Origin: Planctomycetaceae bacterium
GTDB lineage: Bacteria; Planctomycetota; Planctomycetia; Pirellulales; Pirellulaceae
DNA length: 64,000 nt
Assembly: GCA_007694185.1 (NCBI GenBank)
Contig: RECD01000270.1
Span: 1-64,000, forward strand
Reading direction: 5' to 3'
Positions 52,864 through 60,513 of the stretch are shown piece after piece. How positions within the stretch are numbered: position 1 is the first letter of the stretch; each line of letters starts with the position of its first letter. The translations under genes and the position numbers were made by a program. The notes beneath the pieces were generated by a model, which saw only the letters and a program-made list of their open reading frames with translations, was not told where the DNA came from and did not search any database.

Positions 52864-52877
52864 CTTGTCTGGACAAG
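52864..52877. promoter_or_regulatory. palindrome over a ribosome binding site
   Basis: CTTGTC-TG-GACAAG is a perfect 6-bp inverted repeat that includes part of the AAGGAC ribosome binding site of the Gly/Tyr-rich gene. It could be an operator or a hairpin that hides the ribosome binding site. Confidence 0.35.
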
Positions 52878-53071
52878 TTTTAATTGAACGTAAATAGGGT
52901 CCCGCCAGCGCGATCGGCAAAAGGGATGCTTGGGCATCCGTTCGGATGCACGATGCCCCCGCCGCCTCTCATTGGCTTGAGATTGAGATTTCATTTGTCT
53001 CGGCCGACGTATTGCCGAACCGGGTTAGCGATCCGTCATGAAACCGTTCGGCAAGCGGCGATACCCAGTGC

Positions 53072-53371
53072 CTATCGTCGCGATCTCAAGTCCACCACTT
53101 TTCTGGAGCAGGCGTATCGGTACCCCCAATCGGCAGCATCGCTCCGAGGAGCCCGACGACCCAACCGCATCGGTTGTCGCGGGCCAGAGAAAAATGCTCG
53201 ACGGACGGCCTCGGACCACGGAGTACAGGTTTCCCCAATCAGGGCGTTGACGACTCCCATCAGAGCCGTCATCGCCAGACTGAGGTATTGCCAGCCAGGA
53301 ACCAGAGTCCTAACGCATCGCCCGGCGCTCAATCCGCACACGACCCGCGACGTGACGCTGCCGATACTCAT
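53072..53371 (-). CDS. hypothetical small protein with one hydrophobic segment
   Basis: A 99-residue ORF starting at 53371 with AAGGA 9 nt upstream. A central hydrophobic stretch, WQYLSLAMTALMGVVNALIG, is followed by a Cys (ETCTP) and a basic tail. The arrangement faintly recalls DUF2892-type membrane proteins, but the match is not good enough to name it. It fits between same-strand genes in the small-protein island. Confidence 0.45.
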   Translation of the reverse strand: MSIGSVTSRVVCGLSAGRCVRTLVPGWQYLSLAMTALMGVVNALIGETCTPWSEAVRRAFFSGPRQPMRLGRRAPRSDAADWGYRYACSRKVVDLRSRR

Positions 53372-53405
53372 CGTCTGGTTCCTTGTTGAGGAAATTCCTG
53401 TCCCA

Positions 53406-53909
53406 TTACTGTTGGGACACGGTGAACTGGATCTCTTCTGAGAAATCAGCACCGCTGCTGGCCGTTTTGCCGGTCACCTTGGCCGTGAAATCGCCCAAGG
53501 ACGCGTCGGCGGTTGCCTTGAGTAACAGATCCACACCCATGCTGCCTGGCGTGATGGCGGGGTCTTTCGTGTCTACCGTGACCCCGTTTGGCAGGCCGGA
53601 GATCTCGATATTCACCTGTTCCTCGAAGTTTTCACCACGATTGATCCCGATTCGCACCGGGGCTTCTCCGCCCTGAGTCAGCGCGATGGGCTCGAACGGG
53701 ACGCTCAAGGCGAACGTCTGATCCGCCTCGCCTGCGACCGGCTTGTCCGCTACCGGCTTGTCTGCGACCGATGTCTCAGCTCCGGACGGCGTCCTGGCTG
53801 TGGTCGGATCCGCAGCGGTGTTTCCGTCCTTGGTCGAATCTCCGCAACCCGACGCGGCGACCATCGTAAGCATGCCCATGCACATGCTCATGAAATACAT
53901 CTTCATCAT
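53406..53909 (-). CDS. small lipoprotein with a beta-sandwich-like domain
   Basis: A 167-residue protein whose signal ends in the lipobox MVAASGC, so a lipid anchor is predicted. A Thr/Ala-rich linker follows, with an imperfect internal repeat (VADKPVADKPVAGEA). The C-terminal domain of about 100 residues is beta-rich (ALSVPFEPIALTQGGEAPVR and ISGLPNGVTVDTKDPAITPG), similar in style to Ig-like or pre-peptidase domains of secreted planctomycete proteins. Its function is unknown. Confidence 0.75.
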   Translation of the reverse strand: MMKMYFMSMCMGMLTMVAASGCGDSTKDGNTAADPTTARTPSGAETSVADKPVADKPVAGEADQTFALSVPFEPIALTQGGEAPVRIGINRGENFEEQVNIEISGLPNGVTVDTKDPAITPGSMGVDLLLKATADASLGDFTAKVTGKTASSGADFSEEIQFTVSQQ

Positions 53910-54055
53910 ACTTCTCCATTTGATCGAATTGTGGAACCGTCTCCCCTCGCAACATGCGAGTCCGACAAGTCTCCACGTGATTGGTTGTTAGGTCTTCACA
54001 CGGACCGCAGGCGTCCACCGTCGGTTGCACTTGACCGCCCGGCTTGGGGCTTGTG

Positions 54056-54229
54056 TCAGATGCGTCCTCGGCCCATGCGTCCCCCCATGAAGAAGGACAG
54101 GATTGCTAAGATCAAGAACACGACGAACAGGATTTTGGCGATTCCCACGAAGGAACCGGCGATTCCCCCAAATCCCAAGACGGCGGCGATCAACGCGATC
54201 ACCAAGCAAGTGATGGCTAGATTTAACAT
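54056..54229 (-). CDS. DUF1328 (YtjA) family membrane protein
   Basis: A 57-residue protein below normal length cutoffs. It reads [20 protein letters not shown], then [20 protein letters not shown] and a C-terminus with MGGRMGRGR. This matches the DUF1328/YtjA pattern of two transmembrane helices. GGAG lies 8 nt before the ATG. E. coli YtjA is likewise a tiny membrane protein of unknown function. Confidence 0.9.
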   Translation of the reverse strand: MLNLAITCLVIALIAAVLGFGGIAGSFVGIAKILFVVFLILAILSFFMGGRMGRGRI

Positions 54230-54303
54230 GATTTACTCCAACATTCGGTCAGGGTGACTACCCGATCGGCGACGTGCCGTTCGCGGCTTTTCTCTAAAAA
54301 CTC

Positions 54304-54561
54304 TTATATTTCGGACGGTCGACGCTGGGGCGGCCAGTCCGGCAATACCCTGGTAGCACTCCGAGCGACAGGTCCCGCAGTCAGGACACCGATCGCGAAA
54401 CCGATCACCAGGGTTCCACACAACAACGCCGCGTTGGGCATCGTCAACGTTAGGAATAACAGTTTCGTTTCGACAGGCCGCGTGTTCTGCAGGATCACGA
54501 TCACAACCAGCAACACGACGACGGAAATTCCTATGACTTTTAACTTGTATAAATTTCCCAT
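54304..54561 (-). CDS. LapA-domain (DUF1049) membrane protein
   Basis: An 85-residue protein with two transmembrane helices: VIGISVVVLLVVIVILQNTR and LLCGTLVIGFAIGVLTAGPV. The first ends in the LapA-family signature QNTRPVETKLLF. E. coli LapA (YciS) takes part with LapB in controlling LpxC and lipopolysaccharide synthesis, but small LapA-like proteins are broadly distributed and the role here is open. Its ATG overlaps the stop of a possible upstream 62-residue ORF (TAATG). Confidence 0.85.
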   Translation of the reverse strand: MGNLYKLKVIGISVVVLLVVIVILQNTRPVETKLLFLTLTMPNAALLCGTLVIGFAIGVLTAGPVARSATRVLPDWPPQRRPSEI

Positions 54562-54749
54562 TACTCTGGGTTTCTCCAGATCGCGTGCCGCGTTCCGGTC
54601 TTAAGCTGGCTGACGATGTTCGTGCCTTCGTTGCCGCCCGACTGGTTCGTGTGACAGGGGCCGCTCGCCGTGGGCAGCGGGGCCCCGCCCCGGGGCGGGG
54701 TGCGATGGTCGTCGGATCTCCGCGTGGTCTTGAGTCGCTTTTTCATGAG
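54561..54749 (-). CDS. possible small hydrophilic protein upstream of lapA
   Basis: An ORF of about 62 residues (starts MKKRLKTTRRSDDHRTPPRG) with no known family. Its stop codon overlaps the LapA start as TAATG, which suggests translational coupling. Against it, the ribosome binding site is weak and the sequence contains a GC-rich palindrome. Low confidence. Confidence 0.3.
   Translation of the reverse strand, partial: LMKKRLKTTRRSDDHRTPPRGGAPLPTASGPCHTNQSGGNEGTNIVSQLKTGTRHAIWRNPE
54683..54700. repeat. 18-bp perfect GC palindrome
   Basis: CCCCGCCCC immediately followed by GGGGCGGGG, with no loop. It is self-complementary over 18 bp and made only of G and C. It lies between the DUF2294 and LapA genes. 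Confidence 0.85.
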
Positions 54750-54977
54750 CCGTTCCGGGTGAGCATTGATCGATTCGGGAGGTACCCTGTCGGCCCGGTT
54801 GCGATCATCGCGCCGCGGTTCGGGTCCGACGGACTGGCCAAATTTTCGGGCGAGTGCGGGAGCAGGTTCGCATCGGTTTGGGACGAGACCGGCGTTTCCT
54901 GAGGCGATCGATTCTGAGCTGAATTCTGGCATGATTCCGATTTCTTGAGTCGACTTTGGTAAGCGTGATTTTCGGGT

Positions 54978-55406
54978 CTACCCGGCGTTGTCGGCTGGCT
55001 TGTCTGGAGCCCCGTCCCAGACTTCCGCTGACAGGCCACCGGCCATTTGAAAGACTTGAACCATCGTTCCGGTCGTGAAGACCTGCACGACGGCGCCGGT
55101 CGATGGCTCGATCTCCGCTGTCGCTTCGTGGACTGCGATCCCGGTGATTCGTTCGATCTCCTCTCGCAACGGCGCGAGGGAGTTTTGAAACAGTTCGCGG
55201 TGAAACTCCCGTACCTGGGTGGCACCCTTGGGAGTCCGAAACAGCGCCTTCTCGGCTGGGGTCAGTGCTCCGTTCAACGTGACGACCAAGGTGTCTTCGC
55301 TGAGGACCACCGTCACGGATTCGGGGGCATGTCCGGTGCGCTGCTGTTGAAAGTCGCGAACCGCACGGGCTACCTGCTCCGCCATCGTCAACCGAGAATC
55401 GTTCAT
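54978..55406 (-). CDS. DUF2294-family protein (copy 1)
   Basis: A 142-residue protein of the DUF2294 family. It has an N-terminal helix with AVRDFQQQRTGHAPESVTVV, the strand pair SEDTLVVTLNGALTPAEKAL, a central REFHRELFQNSLAPLREEIE helix and a C-terminal beta region with GAVVQVFTTGTMVQVF. There is no signal peptide or membrane segment. A paralogue of similar layout is encoded divergently at 55795. The leader region holds an intrinsic terminator (55463-55510). The biochemical role of the family is not established. Confidence 0.88.
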   Translation of the reverse strand: MNDSRLTMAEQVARAVRDFQQQRTGHAPESVTVVLSEDTLVVTLNGALTPAEKALFRTPKGATQVREFHRELFQNSLAPLREEIERITGIAVHEATAEIEPSTGAVVQVFTTGTMVQVFQMAGGLSAEVWDGAPDKPADNAG

Positions 55407-55462
55407 TCAATTCATCTCCATCCTGTGTGCCGTAGCGGCCAGAGGGTTGGCGACATGGCACG

Positions 55463-55510
55463 AAAAAAGCCGACGTGGCGGAATTCCCGAAGGTTTTCCG
55501 TCACGCCGGC
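55463..55510 (-). terminator. intrinsic terminator in the leader of DUF2294 copy 1
   Basis: Read on the minus strand, the arm GCCGGCGTGACGGAA (55510-55496), a 12-nt loop and TTCCGCCACGTCGGC form a 15-position stem with 13 Watson-Crick pairs, followed directly by TTTTTT (55468-55463). This is a textbook intrinsic terminator. It lies 57 bp upstream of the copy 1 start on the same strand, so it is an attenuator or the end of an upstream small RNA. Confidence 0.75.
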
Positions 55511-55756
55511 TTACTGTTTAACTCGCCTCCCGAACAGAATCGGGATGCGTTTTATCTAGTCATCCGAACGGGTGGGCACTGCAGCAGTTATTGAAACAGG
55601 TCTCACCACGACTGTTGTCATTAATCGTCGTGTTGGCTCCCAGAGTCAATGGGCTCCACCACATTTTCCGTAAATGATTTGTTTTAAATCGCCCAGGGCC
55701 GAGGCGGCAGTGACTTTCCCTGTCGATCAAGTACAACAAGACCATAGACAGTTCCG

Positions 55757-55775
55757 CGTGTACACGCCGTACACG
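55757..55775. promoter_or_regulatory. operator-like inverted repeat before DUF2294 copy 2
   Basis: CGTGTAC (55757-55763) and GTACACG (55769-55775) are perfect 7-bp arms around a 5-bp spacer. The repeat lies 19 bp before the ATG of copy 2 and ahead of its GGGAGGG ribosome binding site. The size and spacing fit a dimeric repressor operator. Confidence 0.5.
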
Positions 55776-55794
55776 GGGACTATGGGAGGGCGTC

Positions 55795-56175
55795 ATGAAG
55801 TCGCGTGGAGAAGTCGAAGCCGCCATTTGCGAGGGGATCGCTCGTTTCGAACAGGAGTACATGGGGCGTGGTCCCAAGCACATTCATGCCCACGTGATCG
55901 GCGACCTGATCGTGGTTCGGCTGCAAGGGGTGCTGACCGCTGCGGAACAGCAACTCGTGAAGACACTCCCTCCCGAGAAAGGACGTGATTTGTTGAAACA
56001 GGTTCGAACGCAGTTGATCGAAACGGCCAGGCCGGTCCTCGAAGCCCTGGTTCTGAAAGCCAGCGGGGCGATCGTGGTCAGCTTGCATCACGACATCAGC
56101 GTGATCACAGGCGAGGAGATCATTCTCTTCACCCTATCGGAAACGTCGCAGTTCCGAGAAACGCGAAAGCGGTAG
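55795..56175 (+). CDS. DUF2294-family protein (copy 2)
   Basis: A 126-residue DUF2294-type protein: RFEQEYMGRGPKHIHAHVIG, then DLIVVRLQGVLTAAEQQLVK, the helical KGRDLLKQVRTQLIETARPV and a C-terminal beta region with GAIVVSLHHDISVITGEEII. It matches the layout of copy 1 but is clearly diverged in sequence. It is transcribed away from copy 1, and GGAGG lies 6 nt before the ATG. A 19-bp palindrome just upstream suggests regulation. Confidence 0.85.
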   Translation: MKSRGEVEAAICEGIARFEQEYMGRGPKHIHAHVIGDLIVVRLQGVLTAAEQQLVKTLPPEKGRDLLKQVRTQLIETARPVLEALVLKASGAIVVSLHHDISVITGEEIILFTLSETSQFRETRKR

Positions 56176-56256
56176 ACCGGCGTGGCATGCCGTTCGGTGG
56201 CGGCGATCGTAACGGCATCCACAGGCGATCAACGCGGTTGCCGACGAACCGTCGGC

Positions 56257-56484
56257 ATGCGGTCGTTGGCTGTGTACGCAGTCACCGTGCTGTTTGAAAA
56301 GTTATTGCGGTTTGTGGAAAAGGAGCGACCATTCCCTTTGTCGAGCTTCGTGGCGGTGAACGAAGATGCCCGGTCGAAATGGTTCAACAGGAATCCGTCT
56401 CCGCGGGGCAAGCGGCGAGTTGCGGCATTGCTTTTGGAACTCGGGCTTCAAATTACCGCCCAGCGGAAGAAAGCGGGGCAATGA
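56257..56484 (+). CDS. hypothetical small protein
   Basis: About 75 residues from an ATG at 56257; a GTG at 56287 is an alternative start. The composition is protein-like and basic (KLLRFVEKERPFPLSSFVAV and SKWFNRNPSPRGKRRVAALL). No ribosome binding site or family is recognised. The rest of the 486-bp gap before the tRNA shows nothing else. Confidence 0.35.
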   Translation: MRSLAVYAVTVLFEKLLRFVEKERPFPLSSFVAVNEDARSKWFNRNPSPRGKRRVAALLLELGLQITAQRKKAGQ

Positions 56485-56661
56485 ACCGAGTCGAGGAGAG
56501 GTATTCACACAGATGTGGCTGACTCCGAGGCATGCGCGGGTCTGAATTTACAAAACGGTATGTACCGTTTTGGCTTCCGGAAAAACGCCGCACTGCCGAC
56601 CACCGGCAGGTAACCACAACTCCTGTTTCGGCTATAAAAAAATTGCCACTTTCGTGGCCAG

Positions 56662-56736
56662 TCGGGGTGACAGGATTCGAACCTGCGACCTTTTGACCCC
56701 CAGTCAAACGCGCTATCCAGGCTGCGCCACACCCCG
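56662..56736 (-). tRNA. tRNA-Pro (anticodon GGG)
   Basis: On the minus strand the acceptor stem CGGGGTG pairs with CACCCCG. The D stem is GCGC/GCGC. The anticodon arm is TTTGA-CTGGGGG-TCAAA with GGG at positions 34-36, reading proline CCC codons. The T arm GCAGG-TTCGAAT-CCTGT contains the invariant TTCGA. The discriminator base is A, and CCA is not encoded. A plain single tRNA with no intron. Confidence 0.95.
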
Positions 56737-56987
56737 AGAATCTCTTGTCGGCGCGGTTCGGTAACCCGACCCGCCTTCACAAGACGAGCGAGTATGCCAG
56801 AAGTGGGCTCGCGCGGCAACCGGAAAGGGGTGACAAATTTGGGGCCGATCTTGACTCGGAGGCGGACAGGCCGATACAGGTTCACCGGCGGGTTGGGTAT
56901 GTGGCCTTCGCCGGGTTCAGACTCGGGGTGCGGCCGGTTCGGTTCGGTGGTCGACGGCGGGGAGTGGCGGGGAGACCTGTCGGGTTC

Positions 56988-58217
56988 ATGGGTACCAGTC
57001 GCGGAAAAACGCTGTTTCTATCGGTTGGTGAGCCGAGTGGTGACCAGCATGCCGGTCGGTTGATCCGGGAACTACGCCGGCATGACGGGAACCTGCGGTT
57101 TCGTGGCTTTGGCGGGCCGGTGATGAGCGAGGCCGGTTGCGAAATCGATCATGACCTGACCCGGCTCGCGGTCGTCGGCTTGGTCGAGGTGTTGCCGAAG
57201 CTGCGCGAGTTTTTTCGCTTGGCGGACGCGGCCGAGGAACTGTTTCGGCGCGGCGACGTGGATGGTGTCTTGTTGGTCGATTTTCCCGGATTCAACTGGC
57301 ACATTGCCAAACGGGCGAAGAAATATGGGTTGCCGGTCCATTACTACCTGCCCCCGCAACTGTGGGCTTGGGGCGGTTGGCGGGTGCGCAAGCTCCGTCG
57401 CTCGGTCGATCACGTGATGTCCGTGTTGCGATTGGAGCAGCGTTGGTACGACGAACATCAGGTTCCCAACACTTACGTCGGGCATCCGTTCTTTGACGCG
57501 GTGGCCGAGCAGCCCTTGGACGACCGTTTGCTCGAGCGTTTGACGCCCGAACCGGGACGGGGCCAGCGATCGGTCGCCGTGTTGCCCGGTTCGCGGGATC
57601 ACGAGGTGCATCAAAACTTCCCGCTGATGCTCGACGCGATGCGGCGGATCGCGGCCCGGCATCCCGATGTTCGGTTTTTGCTCGGGGCTCATCGCGACGC
57701 GCACGCGTTGTGGTGCCGTGATCGTCTGCACGAGCAGGACCGGGGGTTGCCGGTCGAGATCTTTGTTGGGCGAACGAGCGAGGTGATCGAGGCTTGTGAG
57801 TGTGCGATGATGGTCAGCGGGTCGGTCAGCTTGGAGTTGTTGGCTCGAGGAAAGCCGGCGGCGGTGATCTACCGTGTTGGGCGGATTTTGCACACCTACG
57901 CGAGGCTGATGGTCAACGTCAAAAGCATCACGCTCGTCAACCTGATGGCGGGGCGGGCGATCTTTCCCGAAATGGTTTCGGTCGGTCGGCCGGAGCCGGG
58001 GATTGAGTTTTTGGAGCGCAGCGTCTGTGCGATGCTGGAGGACCGCTTCTACTACGACTCCCTGGTCGAGCAGCTGGCCGAATTGCGGGCTAGTCAGGGG
58101 AGTCCGGGGGGGATCGCGCGAGCCGCCGCAGTCTTGCTCGATCAGTTCGGCTGGACAGGGTTGGACCGCCCGCAACTGGAAAGCGTCACCGACGGGCAGA
58201 GAAAAGCGGCCGCGTGA
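56988..58217 (+). CDS. lpxB: lipid-A-disaccharide synthase
   Basis: A 409-residue GT19 enzyme joining UDP-diacylglucosamine to lipid X to give the lipid A disaccharide precursor at the inner membrane. Family motifs are SVGEPSGDQHAG (residues 12-23), VDFPGFNWHIAKRAKKYGLP, YLPPQLWAWGGWRVRKL, LPGSRDHEVHQNFP and the C-terminal SGSVSLELLARGKPAAVIYR. The ATG at 56988 is just ahead of the conserved N-terminus, although the frame is open from 56745. Its presence supports an outer membrane with lipid A. It converges with coaD. Confidence 0.95.
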   Translation: MGTSRGKTLFLSVGEPSGDQHAGRLIRELRRHDGNLRFRGFGGPVMSEAGCEIDHDLTRLAVVGLVEVLPKLREFFRLADAAEELFRRGDVDGVLLVDFPGFNWHIAKRAKKYGLPVHYYLPPQLWAWGGWRVRKLRRSVDHVMSVLRLEQRWYDEHQVPNTYVGHPFFDAVAEQPLDDRLLERLTPEPGRGQRSVAVLPGSRDHEVHQNFPLMLDAMRRIAARHPDVRFLLGAHRDAHALWCRDRLHEQDRGLPVEIFVGRTSEVIEACECAMMVSGSVSLELLARGKPAAVIYRVGRILHTYARLMVNVKSITLVNLMAGRAIFPEMVSVGRPEPGIEFLERSVCAMLEDRFYYDSLVEQLAELRASQGSPGGIARAAAVLLDQFGWTGLDRPQLESVTDGQRKAAA

Positions 58218-58355
58218 ACCGACGTCGAATTTTCGCCGGCGCGTTCCCGTCGTCACTTCCGGCTACGTCGGTCGTCGCTTGGGCCCTTTGCCGGCCTCGG
58301 TTTCCGGCCTCGGTTTGGGGCTTGATCGCTTGCGGCCGGTCAGGGAATCGTCAGG

Positions 58356-58853
58356 TCACCGCCGGAGTTGATCCCGAACATCGGCGATGATTTCGCGAGG
58401 TACGAACTTGGCGAGGTGTTCGTCGTCTTGGCTCATCTGGGCGATCTGCTTTAGCAATGAGCTGCTGATGTGCACGTACTGCTCATCCGCCATCAGGAAC
58501 ACGGTCTCGATGCCGCCATCGAGTTGGCGATTGGCCATCATCATCGTGAACTCACCGGCGATGTCGGTGAGCGGTCGGACGCCTCGGACCATCACGTGGG
58601 CGCCGACTTGGCGGACGAAGTCGACGGCCAGCCCGTCGAAGGTTTCGACCTCCACGCCCGGCATGTCGCGGGTGACACGTCGGACCAGTGCGACCCGCTT
58701 TTCGGGTTCGAATAACGGGCGTTTGTCTTTGTTGATCCCGATCCCGACCACGATTTTCGGGAATAGGCCGCAGGCGCGGCGGATGATGTCGAGATGCCCG
58801 AGGGTGACCGGGTCGAACGAGCCTGTGTAAACAGCTTTGATGTCTGGGGTCAT
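58356..58853 (-). CDS. coaD: phosphopantetheine adenylyltransferase
   Basis: A 165-residue enzyme of coenzyme A synthesis that adenylates 4'-phosphopantetheine. The nucleotidyltransferase motif TGSFDPVTLGH is at residues 10-20. Other family features are GINKDKRPLFEPEKRV, FVRQVGAHVMVRGVRPLTD, FTMMMANRQL and the ISSSLLKQIA motif near 128. The length matches E. coli CoaD (159). The ATG at 58853 was chosen over an upstream ATG in the same frame. It lies 35 bp after the aminotransferase gene on the same strand, so the two may be co-transcribed. Confidence 0.96.
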   Translation of the reverse strand: MTPDIKAVYTGSFDPVTLGHLDIIRRACGLFPKIVVGIGINKDKRPLFEPEKRVALVRRVTRDMPGVEVETFDGLAVDFVRQVGAHVMVRGVRPLTDIAGEFTMMMANRQLDGGIETVFLMADEQYVHISSSLLKQIAQMSQDDEHLAKFVPREIIADVRDQLRR

Positions 58854-58888
58854 GACGCGCTGGGGATGAGGGGGACTGGGCCGCCGAA

Positions 58889-60088
58889 TCAATTTGGCTG
58901 ACGAGCGGTATCGATGGCGAGCAGGCGATCGATATCAGACGAGTTGTTGTAAGCGTGAATGCTAGCCCGCACGCCGATCCCACGACAGCTAACGGCGATT
59001 CCCCGTTCTGCAGCGAGGCTTCGAAATCGGGCGGCCGACAGATTTGCCGGGGCGAAGGTCACGATCCCGCTGCGATTTTGGCGTCGTGGGGCGGTCGCGG
59101 TCGTGGCCCCTGCGTTTCGCAATTTTTCATCGAGTTCTTCCGCCAGGTCGAGAACCCGGTCGGCGATCGCCGCTTCGCCGAGAGCTTCACGGAGCCGAAG
59201 GAAGATCGACAGGCTCTGACGAAGGGCTCGGCAGCCCAGCATGTTCGTCGACCCGATCTCGAAGCGAGACGCGTCCGGTTTCAGATCGAGCTCGGCTTGG
59301 CCGAAACGGTAAGCGCCGCGGACGCTGTTCCAGCCCACGGGGGCGACTGTCAGCCGTTCCAGATGTGGTTTTCGGATCACGGCGACCCCTGCCCCCTCGG
59401 GGCCGAGCAGCCATTTGTGGCCGTCGGCGGCGAGGAAATCGACCGGGACCCGCTGTAGGTCGAGCGGGAATACGCCTAAACCTTGGATCGCATCGAGAAA
59501 AAAAAGTGGTCCTGCGGCATGGACGGCCGCGACGGCTTCTGCCAGATCGAGCCGGTAGCCTGATGCGAAGCCGACCCAGCTAGCCGCCACGATCCGGGTG
59601 CGGTTGTCGATCGCCGCCAGGATGGCCGACAAGTCGACGCTGCCATCGGGGCGGTTGGGGACGATTCGCAGTGCGACGCCGCGACGGGCCTGGTTCTGCC
59701 AAGGAAAGACGTTGGACGGAAACTCGTCCGCCGGGATCACCACGTTGTCCCCTGCGACCCAGGGGAAACCTTCGGCGACTAGGTTGATCCCGTACGATGT
59801 GTTGGGAAGAATCGCCACTTCGCTCGCGTCGGTGTGCAGCAGCGTCGCGAAATCGCCGCGAAGTTGCTCGACCTCTGCGGCCCACTCCGGCCAAACCGTG
59901 TCGCCAGCTAAGCTAGCCTCGTCAGCAAAATCCCGAATCGCGGCTGCGGTCGGGGCGGGCAGCGGCGCGACCGCCGCATGGTCGAGGTAAGCCCAATCCC
60001 GAACGATCGGCATTTGGGACCGCCACCAAGCCCAAGGGTCGGCGAGCAGAAAATCGGGGCTGGCCGGCGAGGAGTCGGTGTGCGTCAC
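58889..60088 (-). CDS. class V aminotransferase (cysteine desulfurase-like)
   Basis: A 399-residue PLP enzyme. The cofactor lysine is in FLAADGHKWLLGPEGAGV, and the aspartate that pairs with the pyridine nitrogen is in FFLDAIQGLGVFPLDL. The N-terminal YLDHAAVAPLPAPT and the phosphate-binding PNTSYGINLVAEGFP are typical of the group. No active-site Cys loop of NifS/IscS type was seen, so desulfurase activity is doubtful; kynureninase- or isopenicillin-epimerase-like chemistry is possible. The GTG at 60088 has GAGG 8 nt upstream. The frame is open to 60157. Confidence 0.85.
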   Translation of the reverse strand: MTHTDSSPASPDFLLADPWAWWRSQMPIVRDWAYLDHAAVAPLPAPTAAAIRDFADEASLAGDTVWPEWAAEVEQLRGDFATLLHTDASEVAILPNTSYGINLVAEGFPWVAGDNVVIPADEFPSNVFPWQNQARRGVALRIVPNRPDGSVDLSAILAAIDNRTRIVAASWVGFASGYRLDLAEAVAAVHAAGPLFFLDAIQGLGVFPLDLQRVPVDFLAADGHKWLLGPEGAGVAVIRKPHLERLTVAPVGWNSVRGAYRFGQAELDLKPDASRFEIGSTNMLGCRALRQSLSIFLRLREALGEAAIADRVLDLAEELDEKLRNAGATTATAPRRQNRSGIVTFAPANLSAARFRSLAAERGIAVSCRGIGVRASIHAYNNSSDIDRLLAIDTARQPN

Positions 60089-60212
60089 CGCTTCGGCCTC
60101 GCGACGGCAGGAGTGCGTTGGACCAGATAACCGATACCGAAGGAATGACCCATACAACCAAAAAGTTGCCTGAAACTCCCAGTCCGTTTATTTTTCCTGG
60201 GCATACAGGTGG

Positions 60213-60240
60213 TTAACATGGCGGATCACGTAACTATACT
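60213..60240 (+). promoter_or_regulatory. sigma70-type promoter for the 67-residue membrane protein
   Basis: TTAACA (60213-60218), a 16-bp spacer and TATACT (60235-60240) lie about 70 bp upstream of the ATG at 60310. This is one of the better promoter matches in the window. Confidence 0.55.
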
Positions 60241-60309
60241 GCGGCAGATAGGCGGGAGCGGCCCCGTTTTCATTGATCGCCGCGAACGATCATACCCCGA
60301 GGTTCATGA

Positions 60310-60513
60310 ATGCCCAAGGCGCTTAGCCTGATCAGCCTAGTGATAGCGGCGGTTGTCGTCCTGTTCTTTCTGGCCGACGCTGTGATGGGCATTCTTGGCA
60401 TGGATAAGTCCGCTCCGATGGGTGGGGCGAGCCTGGTGATGGACTTCGCGTTCATCCTCGCCGGGTCTTTGTTGATTTTCATGAGTTGGGCGACTTGGCG
60501 GGAGCTTCAGTAA
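60310..60513 (+). CDS. small two-helix membrane protein
   Basis: A 67-residue protein with two hydrophobic helices (LSLISLVIAAVVVLFFLADA and SLVMDFAFILAGSLLIFMSW) around a short loop containing GMDKSAPMGG. GAGG lies 8 nt before the ATG, and a good promoter match lies upstream. No family name is known to me. Its 3' end overlaps the convergent MfnB-like gene by 35 bp. Confidence 0.75.
   Translation: MPKALSLISLVIAAVVVLFFLADAVMGILGMDKSAPMGGASLVMDFAFILAGSLLIFMSWATWRELQ

Larger units (their letters stand above)
55407..55794. other. intergenic region between divergent DUF2294 genes
   Basis: About 390 bp with no coding frame of note. It holds a minus-strand terminator close to the copy 1 gene and an operator-like palindrome close to copy 2, both listed separately. 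A minus-strand transcript starting between 55511 and 55750 would meet the terminator before reaching copy 1. Confidence 0.5.

Noticed and set aside
57072-58256. 394-codon minus-strand frame opposite lpxB
   Set aside because: lpxB motifs on the plus strand are complete; the antisense translation is His/Gln/Arg-rich and unlike any family.
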